Shown here in pieces: positions 12,101 through 21,030 of a DNA stretch of 42,017 nt. The notes beneath the pieces were generated by a model, which saw only the letters and a list, made by a program, of their open reading frames with translations, did no database searches and was not told where the DNA came from. This stretch comes from Apostichopus californicus (lineage: Eukaryota; Echinodermata; Holothuroidea; Aspidochirotida; Stichopodidae): the NCBI GenBank assembly GCA_020650975.1, contig JAIPMN010014186.1, positions 4,640-46,656 of the forward strand, read 5' to 3'. The translations under genes and the position numbers were made by a program. Each line of letters starts with the position of its first letter. Position 1 is the first letter of the stretch.

Positions 12101-14091
12101 CAATATTCATCTCAATTTGCCATGATAATATTGTCACTTACCCTGCAGATTTGAAAGATTCATATCTTTGCCATAAAGATTGCTATAAAGAGGAGGTTTT
12201 GTCCTAAGGCTACTGAAGCTATCGAGCAAATTTGTCACGCAATCTACTTTATCCTCCAAAACATTCCCTTAGTGTTATACAAGTTTATTACAGAACAGCA
12301 ACCAGCTGCTGTACATAAAAATATACTAGTTCTGCCTGTTCATAATCTGATCAGGTGGAGCTCAAATATGTATCCATCTTTTGTTTAGTTTATTTATTAA
12401 TTGTACATCTGTATTTTGTAAAATCAAACTTAAAATATTTATGTGCAGAAAATATTAAAAGTACTGTGTGGAAAACTGTTTCTATTATAAATACTCAGAT
12501 TCTCTTCTCCATTTTCTTTTATTTCTGTTTTAATTTTTACCAAGAATTTTTCATTTAAATGCTATCACCAGGTTTTGATGTTAGAGGTTAATAGCTATGT
12601 AGTAAAAGGGTTGAATGTCTGTAGAATCAAACTGCAAATGAGATGTGTTACGTTTTATTCCACTCACAGACCAGACCCAAGATCCGAGGGCCGACCACCA
12701 CCGCGTAGCCCAATTGGTCCCCAGACATATAATAATAGACCTGGCTCGGCTGACAGAATCAGAGGTCCTTACAGAGGAATGCATACAATGGGCCCCAGAG
12801 GCTCGCCTAGCCCAAGGAGAGGTGGTCGGGGCTACAGGGGTGGACATTGGACTGGGGACCCTCACATGAGGTATGACCAATTTTTTTAATGTTTCTCTCA
12901 GTGCAGCTTTGTGTAATGGGCGTTCTAGTTGTGCTATGTCGGAATGTTGTTGAAAAGATAAAAAAGGTAGAAAAGAACCATATGAATCGTCACAAAGTTT
13001 TTTCTCTGAATCTGTGGGATTACTGCTGCTATGAAACAATTTACAATGCAGTTTGTAAGTCTAGTTGTTTCATTTCAATGGTGCGTATATGCATATACTT
13101 ATATATATATGCATGTGTGTATTTTATTCAATTGTGTATGTATTCATATGTGTATATTTATGTATTGTGGGTGGTGGGGTGGGTGGGTTATACGTGTTGG
13201 GTTGGTGTGTGGGTGGATATAAGTGTTACTGTTTTCTTGCATTGTTCTCTCTATTTACTTATGGGAGTGCTACTAGAAAAGCCCTCTGGGTTTTTTGGAG
13301 TGCTTCCTTTCACAATTTTCCCTGTTGTTGATATGTTTTTTCACTTAGTTAACTTTTATATTGTGAAGAAACAAATAAATGAATGAATGAATGAATTGTT
13401 CAAGTGTAATTTAAAATGACCATGTACATTTGTTGGTACTTTATAGTACACAAAGTTTTGAACAACATATATCAAAGTTGAATGTTTTGTGTACAGATTC
13501 ACTTACAAGGAAATGTTGTTTGATGTTTCGCATTGTAGCATCATATTGATAAGTTAAAGCAGTGTTGTGTAGGCTTTATTCTTCAGTATAGTCATGATAG
13601 TGAGTTCAACGTAAATTGCAGCTGAGAGATTCATTGATAGATTGAATGTTTGATTAATCTTTTGGCTGACTGTTTGGTTGAATATTTCTCTACAATTGTG
13701 AATGATCTTTTAACTAAAGTGTTTAATCATTTCACTGATGAATTGACAGATCATTTTCCTGATTGATTGATTGATTGATTGGTTGTTTGATTGAATGGAT
13801 CAATAATTGATTGACTATTTCGTTTCCATGGTGCGTAATATTTTTACTGAATGACGTTTGCTTGACCAATGAATCGATTGATTACTTAGCTGATACTTTG
13901 ACAGATTCAATGGTCATATGACCGGCTAATTGTTGAAACACTCGTCTACTTGATTAGTTAATTAATTATGAGACGGATTATTTCACTTATTGGTTGATTC
14001 TCTTGTTTCTTTCATCTACAGACCACAAGGTAAGGGAATGAGAGGCAGGCCACCACCTCCAGGAAGACATTCTCGATCCTTTACGAGATAA
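136..14091 (+). CDS. VIRMA: Virilizer homolog (VIRMA/KIAA1429), C-terminal 779 residues, 16 exons, 5' end outside window
   Basis: VIRMA is the nuclear scaffold of the m6A writer complex that joins WTAP and partners to METTL3/METTL14. Exons: 136-304, 1499-1635, 2758-2866, 3542-3632, 4199-4354, 5255-5360, 5836-6068, 6795-7062, 7720-7980, 8339-8454, 9146-9219, 9919-10061, 10477-10573, 11215-11323, 12670-12870, 14022-14091 (TAA). All are bounded by AG/GT, and the phases join into one 2340-base open frame. Recognition rests on blocks shared with vertebrate VIRMA: DLLPLPLPLQTQ in exon 2, SRPPSMHVDDF in exon 12 and the C-terminal ending GRHSRSFTR. Exons 1-10 encode helical, Leu-rich (ARM-like) sequence. 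Exons 12-16 encode an Arg/Gly/Pro-rich tail of about 190 residues with RGG and PRG motifs, expected to be disordered and RNA-binding. Human VIRMA is about 1800 residues, so roughly the last 43% is here. Introns hold no other gene. The start of exon 4 (3542) is the least certain boundary. Functions are from family knowledge; the exon structure is read directly. Confidence 0.93.
288..715 (+). repeat. 71-72 bp tandem array carrying six copies of a VIRMA 5' splice site
   Basis: The unit begins about 16 bases inside the coding exon that ends at 304 and runs into the intron. The donor gtatgt occurs at 305, 376, 448, 520, 591 and 662. Each copy is preceded by a version of the exon tail (CCACAGTCTA plus a few bases ending AG) and followed by TAGGC and a CAATTGCAT-like core. 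The donor hexamer and its following TAGG are identical in all six copies, while other positions vary. Reading past the first donor meets an in-frame TAG at once, so the array is not coding. Confidence 0.9.
1116..1297 (+). repeat. Diverged dispersed repeat, copy 1
   Basis: About 180 bases that match 1970-2160 in the same orientation. Shared blocks include TTTAATAATATC, ATGCCTTGTT, a CTCTTT / AAATT pair, CTAATCAATAA, AATAAAGT and TAATGTAGTTTTCATTTC. Small indels separate the copies. The family is not recognised. It lies in the intron before the VIRMA exon at 1499-1635. Confidence 0.7.
1730..1900 (+). mobile_element. Remnant of an L2-type LINE 3' end (or a SINE with such a tail)
   Basis: AGCGCTTTGAGCAGC followed by GCGCTATATAAAT and then a (TTA)n-like tail is the typical 3' terminus of L2-clade LINEs and of SINEs that borrow it. 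No reverse-transcriptase frame is visible upstream. The left edge is approximate. It lies in a VIRMA intron on the sense strand. Confidence 0.6.
1970..2160 (+). repeat. Diverged dispersed repeat, copy 2
   Basis: Direct-orientation partner of 1116-1297, about 855 bases downstream. The pair flanks the VIRMA exon at 1499-1635. That exon is present once only, so this is not a simple duplication of the whole interval. Confidence 0.7.
4745..5235 (+). repeat. Imperfect long-unit tandem repeat rich in GTTATGTTA / ATGTAAC
   Basis: A block containing TAGCTCNGTTTCATG, then AAGATTTATTGCAA and CTATGTTATATG, recurs near 4785, 4914 and 5104 (spacings about 129 and 190). Shorter internal repeats of TTATGTTACATTATGTAATG lie between them. 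The array ends about 20 bases before the acceptor of the VIRMA exon at 5255, so it occupies the place of the branch point and polypyrimidine tract. Confidence 0.8.
6628..6650 (+). repeat. Poly-C simple repeat in a VIRMA intron
   Basis: Runs of C interrupted by single T. Similar C or G runs occur at about 3729-3757, 9787-9795, 16334-16347, 29381-29391, 39418-39429 and 40384-40402. They are length-unstable and prone to assembly error. Confidence 0.7.
8427..8640 (+). repeat. 72-73 bp tandem array carrying three copies of a VIRMA 5' splice site
   Basis: The unit starts about 28 bases inside the coding exon ending at 8454. GTCACCAG starts copies at 8431, 8503 and 8576. Each copy reproduces the exon tail (ACCCAAACATAG) and the donor gtaagg followed by GATTT, then an intronic block ending in CTGGTGAC. 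More decayed copies without the donor continue to about 8800. Reading past the first donor gives an immediate in-frame TAA. Confidence 0.88.
13374..13397 (+). repeat. (AATG)n microsatellite
   Basis: AAATAAATGAATGAATGAATG in the last VIRMA intron. A simple repeat with no further features. Confidence 0.75.
13615..13990 (+). repeat. Degenerate (TTGA)n-rich tract
   Basis: TTGATTGATTGATTGATTGG at 13764 is the purest part. Variants of TTGAT, TTGAC and GAATGA continue on both sides up to the acceptor of the last VIRMA exon at 14022. It looks like an old, diverged tetranucleotide repeat. Confidence 0.6.
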
Positions 14092-14505
14092 ATTGAGGTG
14101 AATCAGTTTCAGCCTCCTGACACAGACATATTTCAGATCTGAGGCAGAACTTGTATGTCTAGGATGGACATATTTCCTCCTTGTGTACATCTTTCATCAC
14201 ATGTGTCATCATCTGATTCGTGGTCGATCCTCATCAGTAGGAGTGATAAGTGTTCATATGGATCTTTGTGTACATTACAAGCTAAATGACCACTGACTAG
14301 GGGCAACTGTCATAAGTTAAAAAAAGTACCTTCCTAATTGTGATAATAAGTTGGGCCTGGGCATACAAATTGATTTTTATTAGTCTTTTATTAGGAAACT
14401 TAGAGTGACAAGAGACAGAAGAAGATTTAAGTTTGATGAGTCATGCTTTGAACAATGTTTAGTCACATAACTGCAGAGAGCTTGTGCAAAGCACACTGCT
14501 GCCAG

Positions 14506-14708
14506 CGAGTTGGGACCAATTTTCCTAATGGTTAATACCTCTCTAAACTGTCCTCCCATATCATGCTTCAAAGCACTCATATTGACAGTATGAACAGTTC
14601 CTTACCTCTATCTGATAAAAACATGATATTCATACTGCTCGTACTGACAATACGAGTCTTCTGAAGCAGGACATGACAGTATAGTATGGAAAGAATTGTC
14701 CCAACTGG
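14506..14708 (+). mobile_element. Hairpin (fold-back) MITE, copy A
   Basis: The ends are inverted: the left begins AGTTGGGACCAATTTT and the right ends AATTGTCCCAACTGG. The interior is also largely self-complementary: a CATGCTTC / GACAGTATGAAC block on the left mirrors CATACTGCTCGTACTGACA and CTGAAGCAGGACATGAC on the right. A copy at 39684-39875 matches it in the opposite orientation. No transposase is present. No clear target-site duplication was seen. Confidence 0.75.
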
Positions 14709-15249
14709 GTGCTGCTGCTGTTTTACCAGAGAATGTTAAAGTATGAGCATATTTAATCCATTAGTATCAGTTAACTGTATCAGGGGTAGAGAGTTTCCTA
14801 GTTTAATGGCTAGAGTTGCAGTTAAACTCACAACATATAATAACAGAATAGTTGTATATTATGTTACACTTCAAGATGACTGCTTTAGGAGACGAGAGAG
14901 AACGGTGGAATGAAGTTAGTTCTGTAACGCTGATTACTAAATAAAAACGGGACATACTTTTAAATTTACATAGCCTGATAAGTAGCACCACTCTGTTAAT
15001 GCAATTCATACTGGACTTTTGAATTTCTGATAACTAAATTCAAGTGTGACATCTTAGAAGTTTAATAGAGAGATAATACTGTAAAGCATCTTGTGTGAAT
15101 GCAATCAATGCTGTAGTTAAGAACACTGTGAGCTAGGTTGATATGTTTAATGCTATAAAGCAGTTACTGTAGAGGAGTGGTGTCTTCTGTGAGTATGGTT
15201 GTTACTGTTCTTCATATGAATGCCTGTAAGAGGGGGAGGGGGGAGGGGG

Positions 15250-15434
15250 GATATAATATGGTAAACTTGAATACAAATTAATATTGCATTTCAGATCAAA
15301 GCTAGTAAGAATGATATATCTCGTTAGGGGTGGGAGGGGGAGTATAATATTGTAAACTTGAATACAAATTAATATTGTATTTCACATAATAGCTAGTAAG
15401 AATGATAGCTAGTAAGAATGATATATCTCGTTAG
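15250..15434 (+). repeat. Direct duplication of about 90 bases in the VIRMA 3' flank
   Basis: The block running from TATAATAT, through GTAAACTTGAATACAAATTA, to GATATATCTCGTTAG occurs at 15252-15327 and again at 15343-15434. Each copy is preceded by a G-rich run. The second copy has an extra internal duplication of AGCTAGTAAGAATGAT. Confidence 0.85.
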
Positions 15435-15976
15435 TATGACAACTGTCTTTACTTCAAACAACCAGTAACTAATGACTCTTTTTAACTTTTCATTCATAAT
15501 AAAGAAGGATTTTTGCCTGGAAGTGTCATTGACAGCCATTTTGTTATTATTATCATGTAAATATGCCAGCTGGTATTGGTTTTTCCAAACCCTGAACCTA
15601 AGATTCTGTTAATTAGGTTTGTCTGTTTGTAGTCATTGTGTGAATCAATAACATTGATGTTGTTTTAAAATATCAAATGACAAATGTGTCTCAGTTTCGT
15701 TTTCTATTCTTTTGTGTTTGTTAACATTGATTTTATCTAGAAACAGGACATAAAGGTGGCAGGCAAAGTTTCACAGCAGAAACAAACGTTATCCTTCTTA
15801 TTATTGAGTCTAACATACACAAAATAATGTGTATACACCAAAACATGTCTCATAGGTTTGAAAAAATAGTCTGCTGATATCAGCTTAATATCAAGAAAGT
15901 TCTCAAAGGGGAGAGAACATGGCTCTGAAATAGGGACCCCCGTGCCCTAGATGGCTGAAATTGCCCCCAATCACCC

Positions 15977-16328
15977 NNNNNNNNNNNNNNNNNNNNNNNN
16001 NNNNNNNNNNNNNNNNNNNNNNNNNNNNNNNNNNNNNNNNNNNNNNNNNNNNNNNNNNNNNNNNNNNNNNNNNNNNNNNNNNNNNNNNNNNNNNNNNNNN
16101 NNNNNNNNNNNNNNNNNNNNNNNNNNNNNNNNNNNNNNNNNNNNNNNNNNNNNNNNNNNNNNNNNNNNNNNNNNNNNNNNNNNNNNNNNNNNNNNNNNNN
16201 NNNNNNNNNNNNNNNNNNNNNNNNNNNNNNNNNNNNNNNNNNNNNNNNNNNNNNNNNNNNNNNNNNNNNNNNNNNNNNNNNNNNNNNNNNNNNNNNNNNN
16301 NNNNNNNNNNNNNNNNNNNNNNNNNNNN
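15977..16328. other. Assembly gap (352 N)
   Basis: A run of N. The bases on the left read CCCCCAATCACCC, and those on the right read AATCACCCC followed by a long C-run. Both edges therefore share AATCACCC, which suggests the gap ends may overlap across an unresolved poly-C tract. Confidence 0.99.
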
Positions 16329-18339
16329 AATCACCCCCCCCCCCCCCGCCCACCCTCTACAGTTTTAGGTAATTAGTTTGCAGTAATAAAGACAATCACT
16401 GACTACTCTGTCTGAAGGTATATACACTTTGTTTACCTAACACCCACATCACCTGCCCCCTCATGCCCAAGCCCCACCGCAATTTCGGTAAAAGATATAA
16501 TTCCAAAACTAGCGTTTTCTCTTCTCTCCTTTCTGTCACGAAAAAAATGGAACGATTTCTGTTTAAAAAAAAATTGTTTCATTCAAGACAATAATCTCTA
16601 GTTTCTTTTCCTGTTTATTTGTTTGCTCTGGTCTTCGGCAAACAAGAAATAAAAGCTCCCACTATGTATCACTACAACCCTTTACTTAAGTTTGTTTTAT
16701 TCTCTGGATATGTTGTCACAAATACTGATCATAAGAAAATACGCATACCGCACTGGCTGGTGATGATACTTGTGAAACGACGGTCTACTAGTACTTGAAG
16801 TTTCCGTACTATGTTGATCAACTTAAACCGACGGTCGGTGGTAAGTGTTCAACTAATAATGTTCCTCCTGATCTACATTTTGGCGAAAACTAAGTCAAGA
16901 AGGGAAATCGATAGTGTCAATTAGTAAGTTAGCCTCAGTAATCCTCATTTAATATCAATTTCGGAAGAGAATTAGACCGCTGTTCTTGAATGATTATTAT
17001 TTACACTTATGGCATATACAGGATACCGTAGAATATACTCCTCGTGTGTGTGGATGAAAAACGTCTTTACGGGGAACAGTATTCCAATATTTGGACCTAA
17101 TGTTATAAATTACTGTGTAGCTTCAATGGAAGGGCCTAACGTGAAAACGTACGGGAAATTAGAACTTTGATATCTTCTAAACATCACTTTCAATGTGACT
17201 GACAGTTAATTCAGTAGTAATTAAATCTTTAGTATATTCCATTCTATATGGAATTTGTAGGCAGAAATCATAAAAGAGACATGTCTTGAAGTCAAATTCA
17301 AGCCAAAAAACGATGTATGTACGGATGCCTAAGGTGTCCATACTGTTTACTTGTGTAATTCTATACTCCGTTACATAGATAATGGTAATGTAAAGAGGAA
17401 TGTTATCGAATCCATTCAAGGAAGCCAACATTATTTTTGGTGTATAGAAAAAGTAAAAGGAACATCCTGATTACAGACAATGGGACACTTAGCCTTTAGT
17501 CTTAGCAAACATATAATAGTTCATTATGCATAGCCACAAGTGAACTTCTTGCTGTGTGGTTGCAAGTGAATAGCCTTTTAATGTTATACGTTTTATATTA
17601 TTTCTAGTTAACAAGCGCAATCCTCATTCCTGATTTGTAACGAATCGCTTCATTTTAAGGTCAAGTCGATGTAACCGTTTTTTACTGGTACAAAATCTAC
17701 GTCGATGTCGCAAAGCGTGTCACTTTTATTTATCATTTCCTAGTCCTGTATTGATATCGACTCTGGTGAATGGATTACGATATCTTGATCCTAAATGAGT
17801 TTTACGAAAAGCACGCGGTCCACCGACATTATCATCTTAAAATACGTCCAACAATTTTTCGTAAAAAGTTATTCCATATACCACCGACGTTGATAAAGTC
17901 TAGGGGGATAAACACCAATTGCTTGCAAATCTGACGTTTCGATGTTTTTTCCAAACACGCTTTGAAAGAATTTATGAATGTCGCCCTCACTTCAAGCACT
18001 AAAGCTTGCCGACAAAAATGCAGTGCAAGTGACTTGCGTTAGTAACAGAAAACACCAACAATACATACATTGGCAGTATAGTGCAAGAAATGTGTAGCGT
18101 AGATGTTAGTAGTCAGTGTAACACATAGGCTATCGTTGGATGATGCGAAGTTCACGACAGAACATATAATAATCTTTATCCCTATTCTTCGATACCAGCC
18201 CAACATGGTGAGATATTCTTTTTTGAAATAGCTTAAATTAAACACGCGAGTGAGAATTCAATGTGTTTAATATTAACCTTGAAACTTCGCTTTGACAAAC
18301 TTAGCGTTATGGCCTGATTTTCTGCTACTAGTACTAGTT
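16329..18339. other. Intergenic sequence, nothing recognised
   Basis: AT-rich sequence with stop codons in all frames and no splice-bounded conserved coding block that I could identify. It lies between the VIRMA 3' end and a more CpG-rich stretch. Non-coding exons cannot be excluded. Confidence 0.6.
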
Positions 18340-18570
18340 AGGCCTACAGTAACTGTAGTAGACGACGATTAGATAAACGTATACCGGTATTGCCTAGGTA
18401 GCCACGGTCTAGTAATACCTCGCCGAAGCCTAGGCCTGTGGTGAAGACATGTTTCAAAAGTACCTCGCCACATTTACTTAGCTTCGTTCTCCGTAGCCCC
18501 GCGCATAACTCACAAATGTCACAGCACTTATTTAGGCCTAGGCCCACTGACTTTACGTAACGTCATCGTT
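18340..18570 (+). promoter_or_regulatory. Possible promoter / CpG-richer segment with a CRE/bZIP-like site
   Basis: This stretch is visibly richer in CG dinucleotides than its surroundings and contains the palindrome TTACGTAA (18553-18560) overlapping ACGTCA (18560-18565), as bound by CREB/PAR-bZIP factors. It could be the promoter or 5' non-coding exon of the downstream palmitoyltransferase gene about 2.5 kb away. No TATA box or mapped start supports this directly. Confidence 0.3.
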
Positions 18571-18793
18571 AGCGACTAGTAGCATGGACACTTCGAATTT
18601 CGGACACCTAAGCCTTAAAACACCCCAAAACCATATCTTCTGGTATAAATCACCTGAAAATATACTTGATATGGTGGGAGAAGTGTGTTATATAACAATA
18701 CACGGCCAAACTTTCTTTCCTGCAAACTGTTTTCACGTTGTATTCCAAGAAGATTCTTCGTGATTGTGGAACTGGTATTTCTTTGCTAGAGTA

Positions 18794-19073
18794 CAGTATT
18801 GCGAATTTCGGACACACAGTCCCACAGTGTGGCGCTGGTGATAAAATTGGTGGCGCAGTTGCTCTTTCAGTAATTATAACAGACTTCATAGATCTTCGTC
18901 ATTTTATTGACAAATATGTAAGTATTTACTTGTACACGGGTCATTTGGAGAGAAAATGACTGTAGCTTCGTACTTTTTGGTGAAATTTGGCTCTTCCTGT
19001 AGGTTGTCATGGTGAAATCGTGCATTTCTTAGGGGTGTCCGAAATTCGCAGTGTTCCGAAATTCGCAATACTG
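18794..19073. mobile_element. MITE with terminal inverted repeats, pogo/Tigger-like ends
   Basis: The left terminus is CAGTATTGCGAATTTCGG followed by ACAC. The right terminus carries two tandem inverse copies, 19035-19050 (GTGTCCGAAATTCGCA) and 19055-19073 (TCCGAAATTCGCAATACTG). The 19-base match between the outer ends is perfect. The element starts CAG and is preceded by TA, as in pogo/Tigger elements, though the right flank is AC rather than TA. A solitary related motif (GAATTTCGGACAC) lies at 18595-18607. The interior of about 220 bases has no transposase. Confidence 0.6.
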
Positions 19074-19487
19074 ACTATACTAGTCATAAGGTTGGGCTAA
19101 GTGGAACTTAAGACCTAACATAAGTTGTAGGTCTTGCAGACCAACAAATATACTTAAAACTACTTGCTGCTTAGCGAGCGTGACTAAAAATCTACTTGCC
19201 AAATAAAAATTCTTACACTACTATTAAGGCTATGTTTAAGCCTCGAGGCTGGAGCCAATGTCTTTGATACCCTATTACAGTACTGTCAGTACACTGCCTA
19301 ACTCAAGGTGAACATTTGTAGAATGAATATCTAAGGTTAACAAAGCATTAATATTCCACTTGTAACCTGTGTTGAGTGAGAATCTGAAGACACTTTGTAA
19401 CATTTTTTCTACACTTTTTATGTGTTAATGAATCTAATACTATCGGAACTATCCTACCTACTGTACCTTCAGAACCAGCTGTGGCGA
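19074..19487. other. Intergenic sequence, nothing recognised
   Basis: No coding, RNA or repeat feature identified. Confidence 0.5.
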
Positions 19488-19797
19488 AATAATAATAATA
19501 ATAATAATCAGCAGTTATTTTTACGACGCTTAAGCGACCACAAATGTGGGAGAAACCCGCAAGGGCTTATGGATTACAACTTACACGTCGGGTGGCTTCC
19601 AATTCAACATTTTAACTCAAATTTGGAATCTTTTCAATTTAGAAAGTCATTTCAGATGGGAAAAACCGTAGATTGCTCTTGGATGAAAAACCCACCTTAC
19701 TATGACCCGGCCGGGAATCGAACCCCGAACCTCCCGATTGCTAAGCCTCATTGCTTCAAATGCCACCGCCTTTATCCACTTGGCCACAGCACCGGTA
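19488..19797 (-). mobile_element. tRNA-derived SINE, near full length
   Basis: Read on the minus strand it starts with a tRNA-like head (GTGGCCAAGTGGATAAAGGC as A box; GGTTCGATTCC as B box). A body of about 200 bases follows, then a (TTA)n tail, seen on the plus strand as (AAT)n at 19488-19509. The body matches 33306-33458 closely, showing that it is a dispersed family. It accounts for an open frame of 149 codons on the plus strand, which is therefore not a gene. Confidence 0.85.
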
Positions 19798-20980
19798 TAA
19801 GTTTTAATAAACTGACAAATAATCTTGAACTGGATTTCATTTTTGGCAGATCAGCTCTAAAATGTTCTTGAGTCATTAGCTCATGGGTTTTAATAATTGC
19901 AAAACTTTACTTGTCATGGATACAACTTGTTAAAAAGTTTTGTAGATCTTTTAGTTATTTAGTGCACTTTCTATTTTATTGACTTCAGAGGGGGATTTCC
20001 ATTGTTTTATTGTTACCACTACTTGGGCTGCTAGTAATATATACTAGACTGTTTAGGGGTTGCCTGAGCATAACCAAACTATCATGATTACTGATATTCA
20101 AGACCCTTTTTAATTGGTTTAAAAATGAATAAATGAACACAAAACTTTATGTATACTTGTAAAACACATTACGCACTTCGTAAGCTCAACCTATTCCTGG
20201 TTATAGACATCTGGTAATATGCGATTTTAAATGATGTTTTTGCTGTATATTTAAAAAGGGAGGGAAAGCTCTGTGAAGTTTGTGAACAAACTTTTGCACA
20301 TGATAAATTCTCGTCTATATAGTGCCATACAAAGGGCTAACCATTTTCACAGTTAATTCCCATTGAGATTGGCCATTGACAAAAATCAGTTTACAAGTTA
20401 AACTTACTTCAAGTTTGCCAAGGTACTGCTTTTATGATACTGTTATGTGTTTGTAACGAAAGTCTTGCTATCATTGGGGTTTGACTAGTCCACGAGTCAC
20501 TCGCCAAAATGTCTAGCGTGGTGCATTATCTATCAACCAGACTAAAAGTTCTACTCGCCATTGGCGAGTTGACGAGCGTGCTTGTCAAAGGCGTGAGGAA
20601 AGGTTATTTCATGCCACAGTTAATTTCTGCCATTGCTTTCTGCTATAATCCCCATGCATTTCCTATATGGCAAAAGCATGTACACAATTTCTGTTGGGAC
20701 AAATCACTTTTTGTGAATTGCTTTTTATGGTAAGTTTTTTGTCAAAACTGTAAATTTGTGTATCAAAATCATTCATTGTGTTAAGAGTTATTATTAGGTT
20801 TACATTAATAAAATGTTTAATTTATGTTTAATGTAAAAAATGTAAAAAAAATGTTAATGTAAAAAAAAAAGTTTAACTAATGTATAATTAAAATAAAATG
20901 TTAGATTAATAAAATGTTAGATTAATAAAATGATTAATAAAACCTTTCCCTACTTTTTTCTCTTCTTCTCTTCCTTACAG
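19798..20980. other. Intergenic / upstream sequence of the palmitoyltransferase gene
   Basis: Mostly AT-rich. A small palindrome ACTCGCCATTGGCGAGT lies at about 20554-20570. From 20800 to 20945 there is a low-complexity AATAAAATGTTAGATT-type repeat, then a pyrimidine tract leading to the acceptor AG at 20979-20980. No conserved coding block was seen. Confidence 0.55.
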
Positions 20981-21030
20981 TAGTGATTATCATTTCTCAT
21001 CTACAATGCAGATCCTTTGAGGCAACTCAA

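Larger units (their letters stand above)
14092..15503 (+). other. VIRMA: VIRMA 3' UTR (extent inferred) with two candidate poly(A) signals
   Basis: Sequence after the VIRMA stop codon with no reading frame of note. AATAAA occurs at 14940-14945 and 15498-15503. The second is followed by T/GT-rich sequence, which suits a cleavage site. A hairpin MITE (14506-14708) and a local duplication lie inside it. Transcript data would fix the true end. Confidence 0.55.

Noticed and set aside
12581..13039. 152-codon antisense open frame over a VIRMA exon
   Set aside because: It is a shadow of the GC-rich RG-tail exon on the opposite strand, with no family resemblance.
15880..16376. Long open frames across the N run on both strands
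   Set aside because: They exist only because N positions translate without stops; they carry no information.
19422..19871. 149-codon open frame on the plus strand
   Set aside because: It runs antisense through a tRNA-derived SINE and its (AAT)n tail; no conserved protein is encoded.
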